DNA of 14,077 nucleotides. Origin: an uncultured Bacilli bacterium (lineage in GTDB: Bacteria; Bacillota_I; Bacilli_A; RF39; UBA660). Shown here in pieces: positions 7,772 to 14,077 of the stretch (the stretch's first letter is position 1; every line of letters starts with the position of its first letter). A model generated the notes under the pieces. That model had not been told where the DNA came from. It did not search any database and saw only the letters and a list, made by a program, of their open reading frames with translations. The stretch is from the NCBI GenBank assembly GCA_910577075.1, contig CAJTKV010000036.1, forward strand, positions 1-14,077. The letters are read 5' to 3'. The position numbers and the translations under genes were made by a program.

Positions 7772-8816
7772 CTACATCGCCCTCTTTAAGTGTATATACC
7801 CAAGCAAGATTATTTCTAATAAGTACGAATCTTGCTACATGCTTTGCTTTATTTTCTTTAAAGTTAATAGGTAATCGAACCTCACTTTGTGCATCGACCA
7901 ACTCCTCAAAACTAGTAACATAAACAACACTTAATTCTCCAACAAAAGGTAGTTTTTCAACATTGACTATAATACTGTCATATGTACTTAAAATCTTTCT
8001 TAATTTGCGATTATAAGCGCCTTCTTTTTTAACGTCTTCATGGTATTGTAAGGCTAGTGATGCAGCAAGAATAACAGCTACAACCCACAATACTCCGCCA
8101 ATAATCATAGAAAACATCTTTTCTTTCTTTCGTGACTCCGTAGTCATGAAAATATCCTTTTTAGATTCAGATTTTTCAGCAATTTTAAAATTAACTTCAT
8201 TCAAAGGAATTTGAACTTCAACGGCATTGCTCGAGGTTATATTTTCATATTCTGCGTGATCTGCACTATTGGCAACATATAATCCCACTTTTAAATAAGC
8301 TTTTACAGGCATTTGATTATTATTTCTAAAGTCATTTAGGAATTTATCAAATTCTTGATAATCAATGCTAACGGTTTCACTTATATTGTAATCCTTGCTA
8401 TCTTTAATAGAAATAGTTTTGGTCTCTAATAATTCCTTTTGATAAGAATCCCAAACAACCTCGCCACTATTGGCATCGCTAGCAACTATTGTAGCAACGA
8501 TATTGTAGTTAGACGAAGCAGAAACCTTGTCGGAATAACTAAGATAATAGTTAAAATCCACATCTATGTGATTGACAAGTTTACTAACATAAGTATTTCC
8601 TTTTTCTAGATATTTTTGATTAAAGTATTCATTTTCATTGTAATAAACACGATAATCAATACTAGGTTTATCAAAATAATCCAATTTTGTTAATACTATA
8701 TCATCTAATTTTCTACTAGTAAAATATTGAGCTAATACAACAGCAACTATGATTAGCAAAAGATATATACCATATTTTAAATATTTCATATTAAAACTTT
8801 TTTCTTTTTCAATCAT
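7761..8816 (-). CDS. DUF5305-family membrane protein
   Basis: This 351-residue protein has a signal-anchor helix at about 12-31 and an extracytoplasmic domain at 35-230 with the family pattern YVSKLVNHIDVDFNYYLSY and DYNISETVSIDYQEF. A second helix lies at about 234-257, and a C-terminal cytoplasmic domain contains YNRKLRKILSTYD and SFEELVDAQ. DUF5305 has no assigned biochemical function. It is recurrently found with SipW-type signal peptidases and TasA-like proteins, which matches this locus, so a role in assembly or anchoring of the exported subunits is inferred. AGGAGG overlaps the signal peptidase stop 11 bases upstream and fixes the ATG at 8816. It is clearly paralogous to the partial gene at the right edge. 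Confidence 0.85.
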   Translation of the reverse strand: MIEKEKSFNMKYLKYGIYLLLIIVAVVLAQYFTSRKLDDIVLTKLDYFDKPSIDYRVYYNENEYFNQKYLEKGNTYVSKLVNHIDVDFNYYLSYSDKVSASSNYNIVATIVASDANSGEVVWDSYQKELLETKTISIKDSKDYNISETVSIDYQEFDKFLNDFRNNNQMPVKAYLKVGLYVANSADHAEYENITSSNAVEVQIPLNEVNFKIAEKSESKKDIFMTTESRKKEKMFSMIIGGVLWVVAVILAASLALQYHEDVKKEGAYNRKLRKILSTYDSIIVNVEKLPFVGELSVVYVTSFEELVDAQSEVRLPINFKENKAKHVARFVLIRNNLAWVYTLKEGDVVEK

Positions 8817-8827
8817 TTTATTTCCTC

Positions 8828-9973
8828 CTACCTGTTAAATAAATCTTGTATCCAAAGAGTTGGAAAACCTATATATTTAATTTTAGTCTTAGTAATACCA
8901 ACTATATCATCATTTTCCACTTTAAAGGCATCTTCTTTTTCGTTATTATCTCCCTTGGTTTGATATACTCTTATTCCCTCAACCATCTCTATTTTAGTTA
9001 TTCGATGGGTAATGTATACTCCATTATGTTTGAAGACAATAACGGTTCCCTCTTCTAAAGCATTTTTTTCATCTTCAGTTGTAACCTTTTCAAAGACTAT
9101 GGCATCTCCTCTATAGATAACTGGTTCCATAGAACCTGAGCCAATCGCCATTATTTGATATTTGAATAAGCCTGATACCAAAGCGACAACAAATAAAAGT
9201 AAGATAACTAGTGGAATATTAATATACCATAGATTTCTTCTAATTGGTGCAACACGCCTATCCATTGCTTTATGAATCATTCCTGATGAAACAAAATAAA
9301 TTAGATAAGGAATTAATATTCCCAGTACACTGTCGATATAATTTCCTAAATTAGGAAATATAGGAAATATATATATGTATGTGGAATAGAATAATCGTAG
9401 GATCATTCCCGGTATTTTACTTACGTGATAAGTTAAATATGTACTTAAGATATTTCTCGCCACTATTGGTAAGCCTAAAGTTGTGGTAAACACAAATATA
9501 CTATAAATACTACTCGTACTCTCTGGGCCAAGCAATAAAATAACATCAAGAATTATATATAAGAACGTCAATATAAATAAAGGCTTTTTATCTTTAACAC
9601 AGACATTATTAACGATTCCTCTTATGTATTCTTCAGCTATAATCATTATTACCAATGAATATATATTTTTTAAAATACTCATAGGTTTTAATGAATAGGC
9701 ATTTTTTAAAAAGCCAAAGAACAATCCACTCAAGAATGATAATAATATGAATAATAGTATGGAAATAATGACAACCTGTGTAACATTACTTTTAACGACA
9801 CTATTATCGCGTTTCACGCCAACAACTTTGACAAAAATAATTAATGATATTATCCAAAATATTGCATTTACTATACCATAATAGTTTGCATAATGGTCAA
9901 TAAACACAAATTTCAAAGCGATTATAAAAAGAAGTAAAATAAGATTGAATATATAAACCCCTTTATTCTTCAT
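8828..9973 (-). CDS. SipW-type signal peptidase I with large polytopic N-terminal region
   Basis: This membrane peptidase cuts leaders from exported proteins at the outer face of the membrane. The catalytic domain occupies about 270-380 of 381 residues. The nucleophile is Ser281 in GSGSMEP, followed by RGDAIVF and then ITHRI with His323 in place of the usual bacterial lysine. KGDNNEKED follows, with the conserved Asp342. The Ser/His dyad marks the SipW or endoplasmic-reticulum type, which in Bacillus subtilis processes TasA and TapA. Residues 1-270 carry about eight or nine hydrophobic segments, the last at 251-270 being the normal anchor. This is much more than the one or two in SipW. EEYIR at 114-118 resembles but does not match the EExxxR motif of CPBP proteases. 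AAGGTGATAAT precedes the ATG. The likely substrates are the two neighbouring leader-bearing proteins. Confidence 0.9.
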   Translation of the reverse strand: MKNKGVYIFNLILLLFIIALKFVFIDHYANYYGIVNAIFWIISLIIFVKVVGVKRDNSVVKSNVTQVVIISILLFILLSFLSGLFFGFLKNAYSLKPMSILKNIYSLVIMIIAEEYIRGIVNNVCVKDKKPLFILTFLYIILDVILLLGPESTSSIYSIFVFTTTLGLPIVARNILSTYLTYHVSKIPGMILRLFYSTYIYIFPIFPNLGNYIDSVLGILIPYLIYFVSSGMIHKAMDRRVAPIRRNLWYINIPLVILLLFVVALVSGLFKYQIMAIGSGSMEPVIYRGDAIVFEKVTTEDEKNALEEGTVIVFKHNGVYITHRITKIEMVEGIRVYQTKGDNNEKEDAFKVENDDIVGITKTKIKYIGFPTLWIQDLFNR

Positions 9974-10014
9974 ATTATCACCTTATTCTTTTTTACTTTT
10001 ATATCTTTATAAAC

Positions 10015-10048
10015 AGAAATAACCACTATTTGCATAATGGTTGTTTCT
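10015..10048 (-). terminator. Imperfect hairpin between subunit and peptidase genes (possible partial terminator)
   Basis: Arms 10015-10025 and 10038-10048 pair with one mismatch, and inner bases add three more pairs. It begins 8 bases after the subunit stop codon. The T run after it is broken (TTTCTGTTTATAAAG), so it looks like a leaky terminator or an RNA-stabilising or processing stem rather than a full stop. There is no strong promoter between it and the peptidase gene. Confidence 0.55.
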
Positions 10049-10055
10049 CTTATTT

Positions 10056-10634
10056 CTAACTATTTTGAATATAATTAATATTTAGTTTAAATGTATACTC
10101 TTCTTGTGCAGTTGGTAATTCAGAAGCATTTTCTGGTTGAATATATTCAACACGAACTTTTATTTTCTTACTTGTTCCAGCATCTAGAGTATCATTTTCT
10201 GAAATAGCACTACCATCAGCATAAGTTACAGTATATTTTAAATACTTATTAGCAAAAGCTAAATCTGTTGTTGTGGCCTCTGCTCCATCTTTAGTTCCGT
10301 TTAAAACTACGGATGCAATTTTCGCATTGAATGTACCAGCATTTTTTATATCAGTGGTAAATTCGTAGACATCTCCAACTTCTAATACAACACCAAATGT
10401 CAATGAAGTAGTTTGTGTTGATGATGGAGGAGTTATCTTGGAAGTATCTGTTATATTTGTCGCACTAGTTTGTTGTGCTCCTTCAAAATGAATATCCCAA
10501 GATGAATTCTTTACGGTTACTGCTCCATCAATGTTAACGTCAGTTCCGTAAATGGCGTATGCTATACTTACTGCACAAATAAGCACACCCAAAGTGATAA
10601 TTGTCACGTTTTGCATAAATTTTTTGTTTTGCAT
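10056..10634 (-). CDS. TasA/camelysin-like secreted fibre subunit (putative)
   Basis: This small exported protein has 192 residues. The leader has a basic start (MQNKKF), a hydrophobic core at about 10-24 and an AYA site, with cleavage likely after residue 27. The mature protein of about 165 residues begins IYGTDVNIDGAVTVKNSSWDIHF, matching the layout of TasA and camelysin, in which a short strand after the leader precedes a beta-sandwich. Ser/Thr-rich and alternating-strand segments fill 55-190, and no cysteine lies in the mature part. It has the strongest promoter in the window, an AAAGGA ribosome site and a hairpin at each end of its message, consistent with an abundant structural protein. 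It is followed by its presumed processing peptidase. The fibre role is inferred from the family and locus; identity to TasA is low by eye. Confidence 0.75.
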   Translation of the reverse strand: MQNKKFMQNVTIITLGVLICAVSIAYAIYGTDVNIDGAVTVKNSSWDIHFEGAQQTSATNITDTSKITPPSSTQTTSLTFGVVLEVGDVYEFTTDIKNAGTFNAKIASVVLNGTKDGAEATTTDLAFANKYLKYTVTYADGSAISENDTLDAGTSKKIKVRVEYIQPENASELPTAQEEYTFKLNINYIQNS

Positions 10635-10662
10635 AATTTCTTTTCCTTTCCTACCTAAAGCC

Positions 10663-10678
10663 TATCACTACTGTGATA
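10663..10678 (-). promoter_or_regulatory. 5'-leader hairpin of the fibre-subunit message
   Basis: TATCAC and GTGATA form a perfect 6-bp stem around a 4-base loop. On the RNA, AAAG and CTTT just outside can extend it past a GG bulge. It would start a few bases from the predicted 5' end (about 10684). Such 5'-terminal stems can protect messages from decay; alternatively the dyad may be an operator for a repressor. Confidence 0.6.
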
Positions 10679-10690
10679 CTTTATAAATTT

Positions 10691-10719
10691 ATTATACACT
10701 AACAATAAATAACATTCAA
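10691..10719 (-). promoter_or_regulatory. Strong promoter of the fibre-secretion operon
   Basis: TTGAAT (-35, 10714-10719) and TATAAT (-10, 10691-10696) on the minus strand are separated by 17 bases. The predicted start is near 10684 and gives a leader of about 50 bases, longer than at the other promoters here. It sits directly after the stop of the upstream response regulator, with no terminator between, so some read-through from that gene is possible. Confidence 0.78.
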
Positions 10720-10725
10720 TAGTGT

Positions 10726-12384
10726 TTACATTATTTTTCGTAAATCCTTCTTTGTTTGTTTTACAACTTCTATAAGTTCTGGATTATACTTAATAACATC
10801 GGTTTCCGTTATAGTTTTAATAGCCGACTGTAAACTCTTAACTTTGCTATAGTTATAAAGCCTTACAGTAATATTGGCAATCTGAGCCTCAATAGGAATG
10901 GCATTTCCTACTAAGTTATCGGGATATCCTTGTCCATTAAAAGCTTCAAAGCTATATTTGATAATATTTTTAGCTACGCCAATCTCATATTCATCGATCA
11001 TGATTGCATCTATTATTGATAAACCATATTCAATTTCTTGCTTAATAGTTGATGCTGTAATTACGACATCAGGCTTCATAGCAATAGCACCAATGTTGTA
11101 AAGAGGAACCGTATTGACAATAGCATCCATAAATTTAGTTTCCATATTTTTATCAGGATACATATTTTGATAGCCGCTGGCGATAACCTTGGCAATTTTT
11201 CTTATCTTATTGGCATCTTCATTATTTAAGATATTGTTAACAATGACATTAATGATATTTTTAATGCCATCAATTGATTCGTTGTCAACAGATTTCAATT
11301 CTTCGCTTTGAGCATTGACAATATTTTGTAAGTTATTGCTAGATATGTAAAGACTGATAATCTTGCCTATTCTTCTTCGGATGTTGTTAGTATTAAATGG
11401 TTTTTCAAGCATATCGACTATATCGTATTCATACACTCTTCTTCGCGTCTCTTTGGTCTCATCTCCACTTATTATAGCAACTGGTATACGACCGAATAGT
11501 TCATTGTTTTTCATATAGTCGAGAACGGTAAAGCCATCACTTACGGGCATGACTAGATCGAGTAATATACCGACAATATTATTTTCCCTATTTCCCGATA
11601 GAACATTATCATTAATTATACTGATTGCTTCATTGCCATTTTTGGCAAAGAGAATGTTAAAGTCCTCGGCAAATATGCGCTTCAGAGAATTTCTAATAAT
11701 TGATGAATCATCGACAATCAATATAGTTGGCTTTAAAAAGCTACTTGAAGAAGCTATACGACTCATGATGGCCTGATTTAGTTCAGGATGATCAATACTT
11801 ACTTTATTAAAAACAGAATTGATATAATCGCGCGTATCATTAATATGAATTCCGCTGTTGATCATATTGTTATCAAGTAAGTTGTTTATTTGATAAATAG
11901 CATCACTTATACTTTCTGTTTCTTGGTTGAGACGTCTTTTATAGTTATAAACTTCATTTTCTAATTTTAAGCGACTCTCCTCAGAATCAATTAGGCGATC
12001 ATTGACATCTTCACTCATCATAAAAATCAATTTTCTACCCTCAAAAGGAAGGTAGTTAATTATATTGACAAACCAGCGATATTCGCCCGTTTCACACAAC
12101 TTGCGATATTTAACTTTCGTCTCATTATTGCCTTTTTGTGCTTCTACTTCAAGTTTATTTAAGGATATTGCCTCGAAATAGTTAGATAATTCATCCTTAT
12201 GGACAAATTTCTTGGCTATGTCAATAAATTCTGTATAAGACATAGTTTCCTTAATAACCAGAGAATTAGCAATGGTAAAATTGAAGGAATAAACCCTATC
12301 ACTAGGAATATCAATAACATAGATATTGCTGTAATTGGCATTGATTATTCTCAATACTTGTTCTATCAAACCCTTTTCATTCAT
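10726..12384 (-). CDS. PAS-REC-HD-GYP-like response regulator with degenerate output domain
   Basis: This is a 552-residue cytoplasmic signalling protein with no membrane segment. Residues about 15-130 look like a PAS domain (GEYRWFVNIINYLP near 100-113). A coiled-coil-like helix follows at about 133-170. The receiver domain at 219-345 is complete: acidic pocket Asp225/Asp226, phospho-acceptor Asp276 in ILLDLVMP, Ser306 and Lys328 in EKPF. Residues about 370-550 follow the HD-GYP pattern and keep GQGYP at 484-488 and IPIEAQIANI. However, the HD pair is replaced by Tyr429-Asn430 in LYNIGAIAM and neighbouring metal-binding histidines are missing. Cyclic-di-GMP hydrolysis is therefore unlikely; it may bind the nucleotide or a partner. 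No sensor kinase is nearby. Its position just upstream of the fibre operon suggests, but does not prove, control of it. AAGGTGA precedes the ATG. Confidence 0.85.
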   Translation of the reverse strand: MNEKGLIEQVLRIINANYSNIYVIDIPSDRVYSFNFTIANSLVIKETMSYTEFIDIAKKFVHKDELSNYFEAISLNKLEVEAQKGNNETKVKYRKLCETGEYRWFVNIINYLPFEGRKLIFMMSEDVNDRLIDSEESRLKLENEVYNYKRRLNQETESISDAIYQINNLLDNNMINSGIHINDTRDYINSVFNKVSIDHPELNQAIMSRIASSSSFLKPTILIVDDSSIIRNSLKRIFAEDFNILFAKNGNEAISIINDNVLSGNRENNIVGILLDLVMPVSDGFTVLDYMKNNELFGRIPVAIISGDETKETRRRVYEYDIVDMLEKPFNTNNIRRRIGKIISLYISSNNLQNIVNAQSEELKSVDNESIDGIKNIINVIVNNILNNEDANKIRKIAKVIASGYQNMYPDKNMETKFMDAIVNTVPLYNIGAIAMKPDVVITASTIKQEIEYGLSIIDAIMIDEYEIGVAKNIIKYSFEAFNGQGYPDNLVGNAIPIEAQIANITVRLYNYSKVKSLQSAIKTITETDVIKYNPELIEVVKQTKKDLRKIM

Positions 12385-12408
12385 ATATTCACCTTCTATT
12401 ATAAGTTA

Positions 12409-12417
12409 ATTATAGCA
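12409..12417 (-). promoter_or_regulatory. Extended -10 promoter of the response regulator
   Basis: TGCTATAAT on the minus strand (TG, one base, perfect TATAAT) has no good -35. The predicted start near 12402 gives an 18-base leader. The core TATGCTATAATT is identical to that of the next promoter upstream (13160-13168). Confidence 0.65.
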
Positions 12418-12455
12418 TATTTAACTTGATATAAAAATATAAATAACTACTGTAA

Positions 12456-13142
12456 TTACAATTTACTACCACAATATTTACAAAAATTGGCATTAGCACT
12501 GACATCGTTTCCACAATATGCACATTTTTTGATAGTATGATCACTGACATCATTAACATCGATGGGCTTCATAACTATTTCAGAATCCATATTCGTAACA
12601 GTATTGCTTTTATCATATTCCATCTTAGCTCTTTCACACAAATCAATTAAACCCGAAAATAAGCCAACATTTCCCATGAGTACGAGAATAATAGATACAA
12701 TACCCAAAAGTCCCGATAAGGGATTGACAAATAAAGATGAAATAAAGCCAAATAAACTAACTATCGAACCAATTGTATCTATAAATATCACAGCCATCAA
12801 TGCCATGTAAAAGTACGTCGACTGTTCATTATTTCTATTTATAAATATATAAGCAAATATACCTAAAACAGCTAACAGCGGAATAAATGTAAACAGATTT
12901 AGCTTTGTCGTTACTCCAGCTAATTTTAGCGTTCCATTTCCAAGTTCTAATATAAAAGATATTAACAATAATGTGCCAATAAGTTTGACAACTTCTCCTG
13001 CAATACGACATATACTGCTGTTAAATATTTTTTTATATTCCTTTTCGCTAATCTTAACTTTATTTCCCTTGGGCTCACAATTATAAAAGAACAAACTCCA
13101 TTTATAATGTAATAATTTATGTATATCTTTAAAATCAAACAT
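12456..13142 (-). CDS. Membrane protein with C-terminal zinc ribbon, unknown function
   Basis: This is a 228-residue protein. Residues 1-45 are soluble and basic. Four or five hydrophobic segments follow at about 46-67, 82-101, 109-125, 126-140 and 143-168. A hydrophilic linker leads to a C-terminal zinc ribbon with Cys207/Cys210 and Cys221/Cys224 (CAYC and CKYCGSKL). Such ribbons are common at the ends of small bacterial membrane proteins and do not reveal function. I do not recognise the family. A GTG at 13151 would add three residues but sits inside the AGGTGA ribosome site and about two bases from the predicted transcription start, so the ATG at 13142 is preferred. It has its own promoter, and no convincing terminator separates it from the response regulator downstream. 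Confidence 0.82.
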   Translation of the reverse strand: MFDFKDIHKLLHYKWSLFFYNCEPKGNKVKISEKEYKKIFNSSICRIAGEVVKLIGTLLLISFILELGNGTLKLAGVTTKLNLFTFIPLLAVLGIFAYIFINRNNEQSTYFYMALMAVIFIDTIGSIVSLFGFISSLFVNPLSGLLGIVSIILVLMGNVGLFSGLIDLCERAKMEYDKSNTVTNMDSEIVMKPIDVNDVSDHTIKKCAYCGNDVSANANFCKYCGSKL

Positions 13143-13159
13143 ATGCTTCACCTAAATCA

Positions 13160-13168
13160 ATTATAGCA
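13160..13168 (-). promoter_or_regulatory. Extended -10 promoter of the zinc-ribbon membrane protein
   Basis: TGCTATAAT lies directly after the T run of the preceding terminator, so the terminator tail serves as promoter spacer. The predicted start near 13153 leaves an 11-base leader made almost entirely of the AGGTGA ribosome site. Confidence 0.62.
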
Positions 13169-13169
13169 T

Positions 13170-13199
13170 AAAAAAAGATTAGTTATTAACTAACTAATC
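13170..13199 (-). terminator. Rho-independent terminator of the second DUF5305 gene
   Basis: A perfect 9-bp stem (13177-13185 with 13191-13199) with a 5-base loop is followed on the minus strand by seven T residues. The stem includes the stop codon of the DUF5305 gene. Confidence 0.88.
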
Positions 13200-14077
13200 G
13201 TTCTTTTTCTTTCCTTTACGCATCTCGCTAGCGCGCATTACGTAGATATAACCAACCTTTTCAGCTAGGATATAGAATACTGCTTCTTCTCCTGGTCTTT
13301 CTTCATGATATAGAATTGGCTTTTCTAAGTTATCACGAACATCAATTAAATCATCAAAACTCTTAATAACTTCAATTCGCAAACTGCGTGTACGCATCAT
13401 GTCTTCTACTCTCTCAGTAATAACTGTCTCACTGATATATTTGTCATAATCTTTTAATATCTTATTTAACTTCTTATTATAAAGTGTTTGATTATCGCGG
13501 TTAGCAATAACATAAGCGATTACAGCTATAATAGCAACGACATCTAAGATTGCTAAGATTACAGCGAATGTAAATAGTACTGGATTAGTAATCATCGTTG
13601 ATTTATATTGTAATATTGCATCGTTAGTATTTGTAGTCTTATAATCCATCTTGATATCAGTTTGTCTAGTTGTCAATGGTATTGTCAATGTGATAACGGC
13701 TTTATCACTTATTGTCTTATCGAAATCGGCATGTTTACCAACAACATCGACATATAAGCTAACTACTAAACTCGAATTTGCCGAGATATTGAATTGTTCA
13801 ACAAAGCTAGTTGCTAACTTATTATACTTATCATAGTTAAGTTTAACATTTTCTGTAATTGAGAAAGAATCATCTGTTAAGTTAGAAACCTTAGTCTTTT
13901 CAACAAGATTTTCATCTTCCTTAAAGATATTCTTACCATCAGCATTATCTACTCTTACAGAAGCTTTAACATAATATGAATACTCAATACCAATATTTTC
14001 TTCACTCTTGAATGAGTAATTAAAGTCGGCATCAATATAATCAATCAATGATGATACATACTGTTGATCCTTTGGCA
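13194..14077 (-). CDS. DUF5305-family membrane protein, 5' end outside window
   Basis: The frame stays open to the right edge, giving 293 complete codons. An internal TTG at 14048 is not a plausible start, because the residues before it (PKDQQYVSSL) continue the family pattern seen in the complete paralogue (GNTYVSKLVNHIDVDFNY). Missing are the N-terminal anchor and roughly 70 residues. Visible are the extracytoplasmic domain, one membrane helix at about residues 166-190 of the visible part (ILAILDVVAIIAVIAYVIA), and a cytoplasmic tail with YNKKLNKILKDYD and SFDDLIDVRD, both matching the paralogue at 7761-8816. It ends with a basic tail. It is the last gene of its transcript. By analogy, a signal peptidase and exported subunits may lie just outside the window. 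Confidence 0.82.
   Translation of the reverse strand, partial: PKDQQYVSSLIDYIDADFNYSFKSEENIGIEYSYYVKASVRVDNADGKNIFKEDENLVEKTKVSNLTDDSFSITENVKLNYDKYNKLATSFVEQFNISANSSLVVSLYVDVVGKHADFDKTISDKAVITLTIPLTTRQTDIKMDYKTTNTNDAILQYKSTMITNPVLFTFAVILAILDVVAIIAVIAYVIANRDNQTLYNKKLNKILKDYDKYISETVITERVEDMMRTRSLRIEVIKSFDDLIDVRDNLEKPILYHEERPGEEAVFYILAEKVGYIYVMRASEMRKGKKKND

Noticed and set aside
9600..9650. CPBP (CAAX) intramembrane protease active site in the signal peptidase N-terminal region
   Set aside because: EEYIR is EExxR, one residue short of EExxxR, and the later histidine motifs of that family are not apparent. I kept it only as a remark.
12421..12458. Terminator after the zinc-ribbon gene
   Set aside because: The only dyad there (around GTAATTAC) has short arms and almost no loop, so it could not form a stable hairpin.
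14046..14048. TTG at 14048 as the true start of the right-edge DUF5305 gene
   Set aside because: The frame is open to the edge and the upstream residues match the family core, so the gene is truncated by the window rather than starting there.
1..14077. CRISPR arrays, tRNA/rRNA genes, insertion sequences, prophage genes
   Set aside because: I read the gaps on both strands and saw no regular direct repeats, cloverleaf structures, transposase motifs or phage genes.

Overview
The window looks like a chromosomal piece of a very AT-rich, Gram-positive-type bacterium. It has strong GGAGG or AGGTGA ribosome sites, a WhiA protein, extended -10 promoters and a SipW/TasA-type secretion locus. An uncultured Bacilli/Mycoplasmatota-type host (RF39-like gut lineages, for example) fits, but this placement is inferred from style and gene content only. 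All proteins read through with the standard bacterial code; Trp is TGG. None of the 13 visible stop codons is TGA.

Left part, 1-6301: housekeeping and unknown genes. Two small secreted proteins of unknown function (the first cut by the window edge) form a two-gene minus-strand unit with its own promoter. Next come glyceraldehyde-3-phosphate dehydrogenase and, translationally coupled upstream of it, a uridine-kinase-family protein with a threonyl-tRNA-synthetase-like N-terminal domain. Divergently on the plus strand lies a ClpP protease subunit. It converges, over a shared bidirectional terminator, on a whiA-Cof-type HAD phosphatase pair.

Centre, 6385-10719: a minus-strand operon that reads as a surface-fibre secretion locus. 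In transcription order it holds a small TasA/camelysin-like secreted subunit, a multi-spanning SipW-type (Ser/His) signal peptidase, a DUF5305 membrane protein, and a larger secreted protein with the same kind of leader plus a C-terminal domain resembling a family 2 cellulose-binding module. The subunit gene has the best promoter in the window and hairpins at both ends of its message. This would favour high subunit output with low expression of the peptidase and accessory genes.

Right part, 10726-14077: immediately upstream of the fibre operon is a PAS-REC-HD-GYP-like response regulator. Its receiver is intact, but its HD-GYP domain has lost the HD metal-binding pair. Beyond it are a membrane protein with a zinc-ribbon tail and the 3' part of a second DUF5305 gene, which suggests that another copy of the secretion module lies outside the window.

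The fibre operon together with the degenerate HD-GYP regulator is the most interesting part. The regulator could control surface-fibre production, but that link rests only on adjacency. No tRNA, rRNA, CRISPR or mobile element is visible, and no gene-free stretch exceeds about 165 bases.
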